Below the pieces are notes generated by a model. That model was not told the origin of the DNA, searched no databases, and saw only the letters and a program-made list of their open reading frames with translations. Shown here one piece after another: positions 17,488 through 26,381 of a DNA stretch of 64,000 bases. The translations under genes and the position numbers were made by a program. The DNA comes from Donghicola mangrovi. GTDB lineage: Bacteria > Pseudomonadota > Alphaproteobacteria > Rhodobacterales > Rhodobacteraceae. The first letter of the stretch is position 1. Each line of letters begins with the position of its first letter. The stretch spans positions 62,001 through 126,000 of the forward strand of contig NZ_JABCJE010000004.1 in NCBI RefSeq assembly GCF_013377535.1, in the 5' to 3' direction.

Positions 17488-18464
17488 CCCGCTGGGGCAT
17501 CGTCGCCACGATCAAGGCCAACGCCAAAGAGATCATCAGCTTTGCCGCCCATCATCTGGAACTGGGGGTGGACGAACTGCACATTTACCTGGACACCCCC
17601 TGCCCCCGCGCCGAAGAGGCCTTGGCCGGCAATCCCCGCGTCAAGATCATCCAGTGCGACGAGAAATACTGGCGGATGCGCCGCCCCCGAGAGGAACACC
17701 AGCGCCCGCCCATGCATCAGGCCCGCCAGTTCGCCAACGCGAAATGGGCCTATATGCACAACAACGTCGACTGGCTGATCCATATCGACGTGGACGAATT
17801 CCTGTGGGCAGAGCGGGACGTGCGTGATCAACTGGCCGCCCTGCCCGACGCGGCGCTCTGTGCCCGCATTCGCCCGCTAGAGGCCCTGTCCACCGAAGGG
17901 CAGGATTTGCCCAAGGGCGTGACCCCCTTTAAATCTGCCGCGCTGGAATGGGATCAGCGCCGCCGCGAGACTCGGGATATTTACCCCACCTACGGGGATT
18001 TTCTGAACGGCGGCTTCCTGTCCCATCTGGCGGGGAAAATGGCTGTGCGCACGGGCCAGCCCGACATGATGGTCAAAATCCACAACGTCGAACAGAACGG
18101 CACCCTCAACCCCGGAGAGGCCGAGCTGCCCGACCTGACCCTGTGCCACATGCATGCCCACACGTGGGACCAGTGGCGCAAAAGCCTGACCTATCGCCGC
18201 CGCAAGGGATCGTACCGCGCGGAACTGGCGCCGCCCGTTGCGCCCCCCGGCACCAAGCCCGATCCAGACGCGCTGAACCTGAACCAGCTTTTCGACATGA
18301 TCGAGGAACACGGCGGCGACGAGGCCCTGCGCGGCTTCTTCGAAGAGGTCTGTCTGGCCACCCCCGCCCTGCGGGAACGGCTGGAGCGATACGGCCGCCT
18401 ACAGATGCGTAAACTGGACCTGAGGGGCGCCCGAAAGCGCCAATTCGGGCCAGATTGGGCGTAA
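17484..18464 (+). CDS. Glycosyltransferase family 2 protein (Glyco_tranf_2_4 type)
   Basis: A 326-residue protein. The N-terminus RWGIVATIKANAKEIISFAAHHLELGVDELHIYLD is the typical opening of the GT2-like family that lacks membrane helices, and the metal-binding DxD appears in LIHIDVDEFLW (about residue 100). LNGGFLSHLAGKMAVRTG and LCHMHAHTW follow, the latter a likely catalytic His region. It probably modifies a cell-surface polysaccharide or lipid, but neither donor nor acceptor can be named. Coupled by ATGA to the preceding unknown gene. Confidence 0.85.
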   Translation: MTRWGIVATIKANAKEIISFAAHHLELGVDELHIYLDTPCPRAEEALAGNPRVKIIQCDEKYWRMRRPREEHQRPPMHQARQFANAKWAYMHNNVDWLIHIDVDEFLWAERDVRDQLAALPDAALCARIRPLEALSTEGQDLPKGVTPFKSAALEWDQRRRETRDIYPTYGDFLNGGFLSHLAGKMAVRTGQPDMMVKIHNVEQNGTLNPGEAELPDLTLCHMHAHTWDQWRKSLTYRRRKGSYRAELAPPVAPPGTKPDPDALNLNQLFDMIEEHGGDEALRGFFEEVCLATPALRERLERYGRLQMRKLDLRGARKRQFGPDWA

Positions 18465-18602
18465 AACGCCGCTCTCATTGACCGCAAAGGCTTTTTCGGC
18501 TATCCCGCCCTCGGAAACTGCCCCTACCGGGGGGCGTCGGTGCGACGTTGCACCCCCTTTAACCGCTACGGGCCAGATCGCGTCCGTAAACCACGGATAC
18601 AC

Positions 18603-20054
18603 ATGACGAAATTTTCTGACCTGTCGCTCGACCCCAAAGTCCTGAAAGCCATCGAAGAGGCCGGATACGAAACGCCGACCCCCATTCAGGCCGGAGCGAT
18701 TCCCCCCGCCCTCGAAGGGCGCGACGTTTTGGGTATCGCCCAAACGGGCACAGGCAAAACCGCCAGCTTCACGCTGCCGATGATCACCATGCTGGCCAAA
18801 GGCCGTGCACGGGCGCGGATGCCGCGCTCTCTGGTTCTGGCACCGACCCGCGAACTGGCGGCTCAGGTGGCCGAGAACTTTGACACCTATACTAAGCACC
18901 TGAAACTGACCAAGGCCCTGCTGATCGGCGGCGTCTCGTTCAAGGAACAGGAAGCCCTGATCGACAAGGGTGTAGACGTTCTGATCGCCACCCCCGGCCG
19001 CCTTCTGGACCATTTCGAGCGCGGTAAACTGCTGCTGACCGGCGTGCAGATCATGGTGGTGGACGAAGCCGACCGTATGCTGGACATGGGCTTTATCCCC
19101 GATATCGAGCGTATCTTCAGCCTGACGCCCTTTACCCGTCAGACCCTGTTCTTCTCGGCGACCATGGCCCCCGAGATCGAGCGCATCACCAACACCTTCC
19201 TGTCGGCCCCCGCCAAGATCGAGGTTGCCCGTCAGGCCACCGCGTCCGAGCGTATTGCCCAGAGCGTCTGCATCTTCGAAGGCGCCAAGCGCGACAAGAC
19301 CGGTACCCGCAAGCGTCTGCTGCTGCGCCGTCTGATCGACGCCGAAGGCGAGACCGTGCAGAACGCCGTGATCTTCTGTAACCGCAAGACCGACGTGGAT
19401 ATCGTGTCGAAGTCGCTGAAAAAGTACGGCTATGACGCGGCTCCGATCCACGGCGATCTGGACCAGTCCCAGCGTAACCGCACTCTGGACGATTTCCGCG
19501 AGGGCAAGCTGAAATTCCTGGTGGCGTCCGATGTGGCCGCCCGTGGTCTGGACGTTCCCAGCGTAACCCACGTGTTCAACTTCGACGTGCCCACCCACGC
19601 CGAGGACTATGTTCACCGCATTGGCCGGACCGGCCGCGCGGGCCGTGACGGCAAGGCCGTGATGATCTGCGAACCCCGCGATGAAAAGAACCTGGCCGCA
19701 ATCGAAGCACTGATCCAGAAACAGATCGACCGCCTCGAGAACCCGATCGCCAACGAACCCGAGCCCGAGCCCCGCGAAAGCAGCAGCCGTCGCTCCAGCC
19801 GTTCGTCGTCGAGCCGCAGCAAGGCCTCGGCCGAGCCCCGCGAGGCCCCCGAAGAGCGCGCCGCCAAGCCCGAAGAGAAGCGCAGCAGCTCCAGCAGCCG
19901 CTCGTCCTCGAGCCGTGGCCGCAAGCGTGGCGACAGCCCCGCTGACCACGTGGGCGAAAGCAACAAGGGCCGCGGCGTGATCGTCGGCATGGGCGACCAC
20001 CTGCCCAGCTTTATCGCCCTCAGCTTTGACGAGCGCCGCGCAGCCGGCCTCTGA
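18603..20054 (+). CDS. DEAD-box RNA helicase, RhlE-like
   Basis: A 483-residue ATP-dependent RNA helicase. The Q motif (FSDLSLDPKVLKAIEEAGYETPTPIQ), motif I AQTGTGKT, motif Ia APTRELA, motif II VVDEADRMLDMGF, motif III FSATM, motif V DVAARGLDV and motif VI HRIGRTGRAG are all intact. The C-terminal 100 residues are a low-complexity Arg/Ser/Glu tail (for example RRSSRSSSSRSK) expected to bind RNA, typical of RhlE-type proteins. ATG 18603 gives the canonical short N-terminus; the longer frame from 18540 is not conserved. Roles in ribosome assembly or mRNA decay are usual for the family. Confidence 0.93.
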   Translation: MTKFSDLSLDPKVLKAIEEAGYETPTPIQAGAIPPALEGRDVLGIAQTGTGKTASFTLPMITMLAKGRARARMPRSLVLAPTRELAAQVAENFDTYTKHLKLTKALLIGGVSFKEQEALIDKGVDVLIATPGRLLDHFERGKLLLTGVQIMVVDEADRMLDMGFIPDIERIFSLTPFTRQTLFFSATMAPEIERITNTFLSAPAKIEVARQATASERIAQSVCIFEGAKRDKTGTRKRLLLRRLIDAEGETVQNAVIFCNRKTDVDIVSKSLKKYGYDAAPIHGDLDQSQRNRTLDDFREGKLKFLVASDVAARGLDVPSVTHVFNFDVPTHAEDYVHRIGRTGRAGRDGKAVMICEPRDEKNLAAIEALIQKQIDRLENPIANEPEPEPRESSSRRSSRSSSSRSKASAEPREAPEERAAKPEEKRSSSSSRSSSSRGRKRGDSPADHVGESNKGRGVIVGMGDHLPSFIALSFDERRAAGL

Positions 20055-20078
20055 TCCAGAGCTACCGCTGAAAATGAC

Positions 20079-20109
20079 AAAGCGCCCCCGAAAGGAGGCG
20101 CTTTTTTCA
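20079..20109 (+). terminator. Terminator after the DEAD-box helicase
   Basis: Stem AGCGCC with GGCGCT around the loop CCCGAAAGGA-type sequence (20081-20102), followed by six T residues. Confidence 0.85.
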
Positions 20110-20125
20110 TGGCCGGATCACCGGA

Positions 20126-20156
20126 AATGAAAAGGGCCGCCCGAAGGCGACCCGAA
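20126..20156 (-). terminator. Terminator after rnj (end of the nuo-rnj unit)
   Basis: On the minus strand, GGGTCGCC and GGCGGCCC (20131-20150 region) form an 8-bp stem with a TTCG tetraloop, followed by TTTTC. It lies just after the rnj stop codon and closes the long leftward unit. Confidence 0.8.
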
Positions 20157-20159
20157 ATC

Positions 20160-21827
20160 TTAGGCCAGACGGCTGATCACCACGGTGACCTCGGGCTTTT
20201 TGCCGATCTCGTCCAGCGCTGTCTTGCGAGCCACGCGGCGCAGCCCCTCTTCGAGGGCGTCGTCGTCGGTCAGGGTTTTGGCCCCTGCCCGCCCGATGAA
20301 CTGGGACAGATCCTCTTCCAGAACATCGGCCAAGGGCGCGCCGCTGCGGCCCATCTCGGGTAGGCCCTTCAGCTCGCACCAGGGTTCCCCCAGCGGATCA
20401 TCCTCTTCGTCCAGAATGACGGTGACGGTCACGTGGCCGTTCAGCGCCATGCGGATACGGTCGCGGACGATGCCGTCCATCGCGCCGATCTGAACCGAGC
20501 CATCCAGATAGGTGCGGCCGGTTTCGATGTACTCGACCACCTTGGGCTGATCGCCGGTCAGGTCGATCATCATGCCGTTCACGGCGACGATGCCCTGATA
20601 ACCACGCTCGGTCGCCAGTTTGGCGTGCTCGCGCAGGTGACGGTGTTCGCCGTGCATAGGGACCAGCATCTGCGGCTTGATCAGATCGTGCATGGTCATC
20701 AGGTCGGGACGGTTGGCGTGACCGGACACGTGATACAGACCACCCGCGTCATCGACAACATCCACACCCATTTCCGAGAACTGGTTCATGATGCGGATCA
20801 CGCCACGCTCGTTCCCCGGAATGGTTTTCGAGGAGAACAGGAACGTGTCGCCCTCTTTCATGGTCAGACCCAGATACTTGCCCTGCGCCAACTGAGCGGT
20901 CGCGGCACGGCGTTCGCCCTGCGAACCGGTCACGATCAGCATCAGGTTATCGCGCGGAATACTGACGGCATCCTCGGCGGGAATGGTCGTGGGGAAGTTG
21001 GTCAGAATGCCCGTGGTAACCGCGGTTTCTACCATACGGCGCATGGCACGGCCGAGCAGACAGATCGAGCGACCAGCGGCTTGACCAGCCTCGGCCAGCG
21101 ACTGCAGGCGCGCGATGTTCGAGGCAAAGGTCGTGGCAACCACCATCCCCTTCTGGGAACGGATCAGCTCTTCGAGGTTGGGCTTCAGGGTTGCTTCGGA
21201 GCGCCCCTGAGCGGTGCTGAACACGTTGGTCGAGTCGCACATCAGAGCGCGCACGCCCGAAGCGCCGATTTCGGCCAGCATCTCGGCGTCGAAGGGTTCG
21301 CCGACCACGGGGGTCGCGTCGATCTTGAAATCGCCCGAGTGGAAAATCCGGCCCGCAGGCGTGTCGATCACCAAAGCAGAGCTTTCGGGGATCGAGTGCG
21401 ACAGCGGCACGAAGCCAACCTTGAACGGCCCAAGTTCGATCTGCTCGGGCCACGCGGAAACGGTGCGCACCGCACCTTCGTGGATGCCATATTCAGCGAC
21501 CTTGTGGCGGGCAATCGCGGCGGTAAAGGCGCGCGCATAGATCGGCGCGCCAAGGCGGTTATAGAGGTGACCGACCGCGCCCACGTGGTCCTCGTGGGCG
21601 TGGGTGACAATGATCGCCTCGAGCTGGTTCTTGCGCTCTTCGAGCCACGCGATGTCCGGCATGATCAGATCCACGCCGGGGGTCGTGTCCATGTCGGGGA
21701 ACGTCACGCCAAGGTCCACGAGGATAAAGCGCTCGTTATCCTTGGGGCCGTAGCCGTACACATAGGCGTTCATCCCGATCTCCCCCGCGCCACCGAGGGG
21801 AAGGTAGATCAGTCTCTCACTGCTCAA
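20160..21827 (-). CDS. rnj: Ribonuclease J
   Basis: RNase J is a metallo-beta-lactamase/beta-CASP nuclease with 5'-3' exo- and endonuclease activity on RNA. The 555-residue protein has the metal motif THAHEDHVGAV (near residue 75), further ligands in SHSIPES and HSGDFK, and the beta-CASP signatures NVFSTAQGRSE, TGSQGERRA and VSGHANRPDLM, plus the HGEHRH segment. The start overlaps the coaX stop region by 11 bp, so the genes are coupled. Position after birA-coaX at the end of the nuo operon is common in Rhodobacterales. Confidence 0.96.
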   Translation of the reverse strand: MSSERLIYLPLGGAGEIGMNAYVYGYGPKDNERFILVDLGVTFPDMDTTPGVDLIMPDIAWLEERKNQLEAIIVTHAHEDHVGAVGHLYNRLGAPIYARAFTAAIARHKVAEYGIHEGAVRTVSAWPEQIELGPFKVGFVPLSHSIPESSALVIDTPAGRIFHSGDFKIDATPVVGEPFDAEMLAEIGASGVRALMCDSTNVFSTAQGRSEATLKPNLEELIRSQKGMVVATTFASNIARLQSLAEAGQAAGRSICLLGRAMRRMVETAVTTGILTNFPTTIPAEDAVSIPRDNLMLIVTGSQGERRAATAQLAQGKYLGLTMKEGDTFLFSSKTIPGNERGVIRIMNQFSEMGVDVVDDAGGLYHVSGHANRPDLMTMHDLIKPQMLVPMHGEHRHLREHAKLATERGYQGIVAVNGMMIDLTGDQPKVVEYIETGRTYLDGSVQIGAMDGIVRDRIRMALNGHVTVTVILDEEDDPLGEPWCELKGLPEMGRSGAPLADVLEEDLSQFIGRAGAKTLTDDDALEEGLRRVARKTALDEIGKKPEVTVVISRLA

Positions 21828-22599
21828 GCGTCTTATCCTTGTTGTACTCGTGGATGACGGTCAGGCCGTGCATCGTCAGAAATTCGTCGAAAGCGTCAAA
21901 TAGCGTATCGCCTTGCTGGAACAAGGGCGCAAGCCCGCCAGTGGCAATAACCTTCATCGGACGGTCTCTTTCTGCCTTGATCCGTTGGGTGATGCCCGCA
22001 ACCAGACCAACATAGCCCCAGAACACGCCCGACTGCATACACGCCACTGTGTTGGTCCCGATTACACGATCGGGCTTGGACACGTCCACGTGGGGCAATG
22101 CCGCAGCCGCCTGGTGCAGCGCCTCGAGGCTCAGGTTCACGCCGGGGGCGATGACGCCGCCGATATAGGCGCCGTCCGTATCCACCACGTCAAAGGTGGT
22201 CGCGGTGCCGAAATCCACCACAATCAGATCGCCGCCGAATTTGTCGAAACCGGCCACGGTGTTCACCAGACGGTCGGGGCCGACCTGCGTGCCCGGATCG
22301 ACGCGCACGTCAACGGGCAGATCGCAGCCGGGTTTGCCGACAACCAGCGGACGGGTGTTGAAATACCGATCCGCAAAGACGCGCAGGTTGAACACCACGC
22401 GCGGCACCGTGGTCGAGATGATGACATCGGTGATGTCAGCCTCGATCCCGCGATGCTTCATCAGGGTGGTCAGCCAGACGTAATACTGGTCAGCGGTGCG
22501 CTGGTGTTCGGTGGCGGTGCGCCAGGTGGCAATGAATTCAGTGCCATCCCAGATCGAGAACACGGTGTTCGTGTTCCCGCAGTCGATCGCAAGGAGCAT
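21817..22599 (-). CDS. coaX: Type III pantothenate kinase
   Basis: CoaX phosphorylates pantothenate in the first step of coenzyme A synthesis. The 260-residue protein begins with the ASKHA phosphate-1 motif LLAIDCGNTNTVFS, has DRLVNTVAGFDKFGGDLIVVDFGTATTFDVVD in the middle and GGVIAPGVNLSLEAL, all hallmarks of type III kinases. It lies 12 bp after birA and overlaps rnj. Confidence 0.96.
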   Translation of the reverse strand: MLLAIDCGNTNTVFSIWDGTEFIATWRTATEHQRTADQYYVWLTTLMKHRGIEADITDVIISTTVPRVVFNLRVFADRYFNTRPLVVGKPGCDLPVDVRVDPGTQVGPDRLVNTVAGFDKFGGDLIVVDFGTATTFDVVDTDGAYIGGVIAPGVNLSLEALHQAAAALPHVDVSKPDRVIGTNTVACMQSGVFWGYVGLVAGITQRIKAERDRPMKVIATGGLAPLFQQGDTLFDAFDEFLTMHGLTVIHEYNKDKTLEQ

Positions 22600-22611
22600 A
22601 TCCTGTTCCTC

Positions 22612-23361
22612 TTAGAAAAAGACGTCGGCGGCAGGGATCGCTTCGCGGCCCCGCGCGGTGCGCAGCACCAGATTGCCGTGTTCGTCCAAAGTCTCGAATG
22701 TGCCGACCCGCTCGGTGTTGCCGGTGCGAGCGGTGATGACTTCGCCAAGCTTGGCCGCGCGGGCCAGCCACGCCTGCCGGATGGGCTCGAAGCCATAGGT
22801 TGTGAATTGGGTTTCAAAGGCCGCGTAGGCACCCGCCAGAACGTCCAGAAATTCCTCGGGGGTGACGTGGGCGCCGGTCTCGGACAGCAGCGATACGGGG
22901 CGCACAGCGCGCTCTTCCAGCACCGCGGGATCAGGTGCGCCGATCAGGTTCACGCCAATGCCCACCGCCAGATAGCTGACCCCGTGAAAGACACCAACGG
23001 ACTCCAAGAGGATGCCCGCCACCTTGCCGCCGTTCAGCAGCACGTCATTGGGCCACTTCAGCGCAAAGGCCTCGGGGCGGCCGGAAACGGTGACAAAGGC
23101 CTCGTGCAGGGCAAGGGCCGCCACAAACGAACGCAGTGCCATTAGATGCGGCGCCTCGTTCGGCCTGAGCAGCAGAGTCGCTGCGAAATTACCTTTGGGA
23201 TTTTCCCACACCCTGCCCCGCCGTCCGCGACCTGCGGTCTGCTCTAGGGCCAATATCCATGTGGGTTGGATCAGTTCGGGCGCGATCCGCGCCGCTTCGG
23301 CGTTGGTGCTGTCCACTCGGGACAGCACCCGCCTTGCGTATTCAACGGGCCAGCCGCTCAT
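22612..23361 (-). CDS. birA: Biotin--[acetyl-CoA-carboxylase] ligase, class I
   Basis: BirA activates biotin as biotinyl-AMP and attaches it to biotin carboxyl carrier protein. The 249-residue enzyme has the biotin loop TAGRGRRGRVWENPKGNF (near residue 45) and KWPNDVLLNGGKVAGIL; it lacks the N-terminal DNA-binding domain of E. coli BirA, so it is not expected to repress biotin genes. ATG 23361 begins 19 bp after the nuoN stop. In Paracoccus denitrificans the unidentified reading frame URF6 at the end of the complex I cluster is a birA homologue, which fits. Confidence 0.95.
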   Translation of the reverse strand: MSGWPVEYARRVLSRVDSTNAEAARIAPELIQPTWILALEQTAGRGRRGRVWENPKGNFAATLLLRPNEAPHLMALRSFVAALALHEAFVTVSGRPEAFALKWPNDVLLNGGKVAGILLESVGVFHGVSYLAVGIGVNLIGAPDPAVLEERAVRPVSLLSETGAHVTPEEFLDVLAGAYAAFETQFTTYGFEPIRQAWLARAAKLGEVITARTGNTERVGTFETLDEHGNLVLRTARGREAIPAADVFF

Positions 23362-23380
23362 GCACTCTGGCCCGCGATCA

Positions 23381-24820
23381 TCAGTTGACCAGCGACGCGG
23401 CAGCAGACGCTGCGGCACCGTCGATGCCAAAGAGGTTCAGAACAACTGCCGCGATCATGATCACAGCCGACGCCACCAGCAAACCCGACAGAACGGGGTT
23501 GCGGGGGGTGTCCAGTTCCTCGGTCTCTTCGCCGAAGTACATGTAGTAAACGATGCGGATGTAGTAGAACGCACCGATCACCGAGGCGACCACACCGGCA
23601 ACTGCCAGCCACGCCAGACCACCTTCGTAAGCGGCACGCAGAACGTACAGTTTACCGAAGAAGCCTAGCATCGGGGGCACGCCAGCAAGGCTGAACATCA
23701 GCACCAGCAGGGCAAAGGCACGACCGGGCGCGTATTTCGACAGGCTGCTCAGCGACAGGATGTCGGTGACAGGCTGGCCGTTACGCTCCATCGACAGGAT
23801 GAAGGCAAAGGTGCCGACGTTCATGGTGACGTAGATCGCCATGTAAACCAGCATCGATTCCACACCCAGCGCGGTACCCGACGCCAGACCCATCAGAGCG
23901 TAACCCATGTGGGCGATCGACGAGTATGCCATCAGACGCTTGATGTTCGACTGACCGATCGCAGCGATCGAACCAAGGAACATCGACAGAACCGCGAGGA
24001 ACGCGATGACCTGCTGCCAGTCGCCAACGGCACCGCCAAAGGCATCGTGCATGACGCGGGCGAACAGACCCATCGCAGCCATCTTGGGCGCGGTGGCGAA
24101 GAACGCGGTGACGGGGGTCGGAGAGCCTTCGTAAACGTCAGGGGTCCACATGTGGAACGGAACCGCAGACACTTTGAACGCCAGACCGGACACGATGAAC
24201 ACCAGACCGAACAGAACGCCGAGCGACAGATGCTCGCCCTGAACCGCTTGGATGATGCCCGAGAACGAAGTGGTGCCCGAGAAGCCGTAGGTCAGCGATG
24301 CACCATAGAGCAGCAGACCCGAGCTGAGCGCGCCAAGCACGAAGTACTTCATACCGGCTTCGGTCGACTTCACGCTGTCACGACGCAGCGACGCGACGAC
24401 ATAGAGCGACAGCGATTGCAGTTCGAGACCCATGTAGAGCGAGATCAGGTCGCCAGCGGAAACCATGACCATCATCCCTACCGACGCCAGACAGACGAGG
24501 ATCGGGTATTCAAAGCGCAGGATGCCGCGACGCTGCATGTATTCCTGGCTCATGATCAGGACGACTGCGGCCGCAACCATAATGACGACTTTGGCAAAGC
24601 GGGCAAAGCCGTCGTTCACGAAGGTACCGTCGAAAGCGACCTGGGTGGTTGCATCACCCAGACCGATCATCGCGGCCAGTACCAGCATCACGATGCTGGT
24701 CACCCAAACCAGCGCCGAGGCCAGTTTGTCCTTGCCGGTGTAGACGGCGCCAAGCAGCGCCACCAGTGCGAAAGCCGACAAGAGGATTTCGGGCAGAAGG
24801 ATTGCTAGGTCAGCCTGCAT
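23381..24820 (-). CDS. nuoN: NADH-quinone oxidoreductase subunit N
   Basis: One of the three antiporter-like membrane subunits of complex I (479 aa, about 14 membrane helices). The conserved [43 protein letters not shown] segment with the key glutamate and lysine is visible, as are [22 protein letters not shown] and the [16 protein letters not shown]-like segment. It follows nuoM by 13 bp. Confidence 0.97.
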   Translation of the reverse strand: MQADLAILLPEILLSAFALVALLGAVYTGKDKLASALVWVTSIVMLVLAAMIGLGDATTQVAFDGTFVNDGFARFAKVVIMVAAAVVLIMSQEYMQRRGILRFEYPILVCLASVGMMVMVSAGDLISLYMGLELQSLSLYVVASLRRDSVKSTEAGMKYFVLGALSSGLLLYGASLTYGFSGTTSFSGIIQAVQGEHLSLGVLFGLVFIVSGLAFKVSAVPFHMWTPDVYEGSPTPVTAFFATAPKMAAMGLFARVMHDAFGGAVGDWQQVIAFLAVLSMFLGSIAAIGQSNIKRLMAYSSIAHMGYALMGLASGTALGVESMLVYMAIYVTMNVGTFAFILSMERNGQPVTDILSLSSLSKYAPGRAFALLVLMFSLAGVPPMLGFFGKLYVLRAAYEGGLAWLAVAGVVASVIGAFYYIRIVYYMYFGEETEELDTPRNPVLSGLLVASAVIMIAAVVLNLFGIDGAAASAAASLVN

Positions 24821-24833
24821 CGGGCCACCCTCC

Positions 24834-26381
24834 TCAGTGTTGGGCCACTTGGCTGACGGTCTCTACCGAGACCGACGCCAGTGCCGCATCGTAGTTGTGG
24901 ATCAGAGCCGAAACGCTCGGCCCGATGATGTCGGTGATCAGCGAGGGATATACCCCCAGCAGAAGGGTCATGATGATCAGCGGCGCGAAAATGGCACGCT
25001 CGCGGGTGGTCATGTCGGTGATCGCCTTCAGGCTTTCCTTGATCAGGGCACCCATAACGACGCGGCGATAGAGCCACAGCGCATAAGCTGCCGAGAAGAT
25101 CACGCCCGATGCGGCCACAGCAGCGACCCAGGTGTTCTCTTGGAAGATGCCCATCAGGACCAGGAATTCACCGATGAAGCCCGAAGTGCCCGGCAGACCA
25201 ACGTTGGCCATGGTGAACAGCATGAACACCAGCGCGTATTTGGGCATACGGTTTACCAGACCGCCGTAAGCGTCGATCTCGCGGGTGTGCATACGGTCGT
25301 AGATCACACCAACGCAGAGGAAGAGCGCGCCCGAGATGAAGCCGTGCGACAGCATCTGGAAGATCGCGCCGTCAACGCCCTGCTGGTTCATGGTGAAGAT
25401 ACCCATGGTCACGTAGCCCATGTGGGCGACCGACGAGTACGCGATCAGCTTCTTCATGTCTTCCTGCACCAGCGCAACCAGCGAGGTGTAGACAATCGCG
25501 ATGGCCGACATCCAGAAGACCACGGGGGTCAGGATTTCCGAGCCGATGGGGAACATCGGCAGGCTGAAGCGCAGGAAGCCGTAGCCACCCATCTTCAGCA
25601 GGATTGCCGCCAGAACAACCGAGCCAGCGGTCGGCGCCTGAACGTGCGCGTCGGGCAGCCAGGTGTGGACGGGCCACATCGGCATTTTCACCGCGAACGA
25701 GGCAAAGAACGCCAGGAACATCAGGGTCTGCATACCGCCAATGATCTGGAAGCCGAAGAGGTTCAGCGTTTCAGAGGCAAAGGTGTGGTTCAGCAGGGTC
25801 GGAATGTCGGTGGTGCCCGCGTCGGTGTACATCGCAACCATCGCCACCAGCATCAGCACCGAGCCGAAGAAGGTGTAGAGGAAGAACTTGAACGATGCGT
25901 AGATGCGGTTCGCGCCACCCCAGATCCCGATGATCAGGAACATGGGGATCAGCGAGGCTTCGAAGAACAGGTAGAACAGAACCAGGTCCAGCGAAACGAA
26001 CACGCCGATCATCAGGGTTTCCAGCACAAGGAATGCAATCATGTATTCCTTGACGCGCTTCGAAATTTCCCAGCTGCAGGCAATAACCAGCGGCATGATA
26101 AAGGTGGTCAGCAGGACAAACAGAACCGAGATCCCGTCCACGCCCACTTTGTATTTCAGGTTCAGGATCCAGTCGCGCTCTTCGACATACTGGAACCCGG
26201 TGTTCGCAGAGTCGAATTCCGCCAGAATAAAGAGCGAGATCAGGAAGGTGACAGCAGTGGCAACCAGCGCCAGCCATTTGGCATTGCGCTGAGCCGCCTC
26301 GTCATTGCCCCGCAGGAAGACGGCCAGAACAATTGCCGCCACCAAAGGCAAGAAGGTTACGATTGAGATCAGGTTTCCCAT
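24834..26381 (-). CDS. nuoM: NADH-quinone oxidoreductase subunit M
   Basis: Antiporter-like proton-pumping subunit of complex I (515 aa). [20 protein letters not shown] carries the conserved helix-5 glutamate; [34 protein letters not shown] and [18 protein letters not shown] are strongly conserved channel segments. Its first codon overlaps the last base of the nuoL stop codon region, so translation is tightly coupled. Confidence 0.97.
   Translation of the reverse strand: MGNLISIVTFLPLVAAIVLAVFLRGNDEAAQRNAKWLALVATAVTFLISLFILAEFDSANTGFQYVEERDWILNLKYKVGVDGISVLFVLLTTFIMPLVIACSWEISKRVKEYMIAFLVLETLMIGVFVSLDLVLFYLFFEASLIPMFLIIGIWGGANRIYASFKFFLYTFFGSVLMLVAMVAMYTDAGTTDIPTLLNHTFASETLNLFGFQIIGGMQTLMFLAFFASFAVKMPMWPVHTWLPDAHVQAPTAGSVVLAAILLKMGGYGFLRFSLPMFPIGSEILTPVVFWMSAIAIVYTSLVALVQEDMKKLIAYSSVAHMGYVTMGIFTMNQQGVDGAIFQMLSHGFISGALFLCVGVIYDRMHTREIDAYGGLVNRMPKYALVFMLFTMANVGLPGTSGFIGEFLVLMGIFQENTWVAAVAASGVIFSAAYALWLYRRVVMGALIKESLKAITDMTTRERAIFAPLIIMTLLLGVYPSLITDIIGPSVSALIHNYDAALASVSVETVSQVAQH

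Noticed and set aside
18540-18602. Longer N-terminus of the DEAD-box helicase
   Set aside because: The extra 21 codons are not part of the Q-motif region and contain no conserved residues.
20433-21857. Long plus-strand frame opposite rnj
   Set aside because: Complete shadow of the RNase J gene; low-complexity His/Arg/Gly composition typical of an antisense frame.
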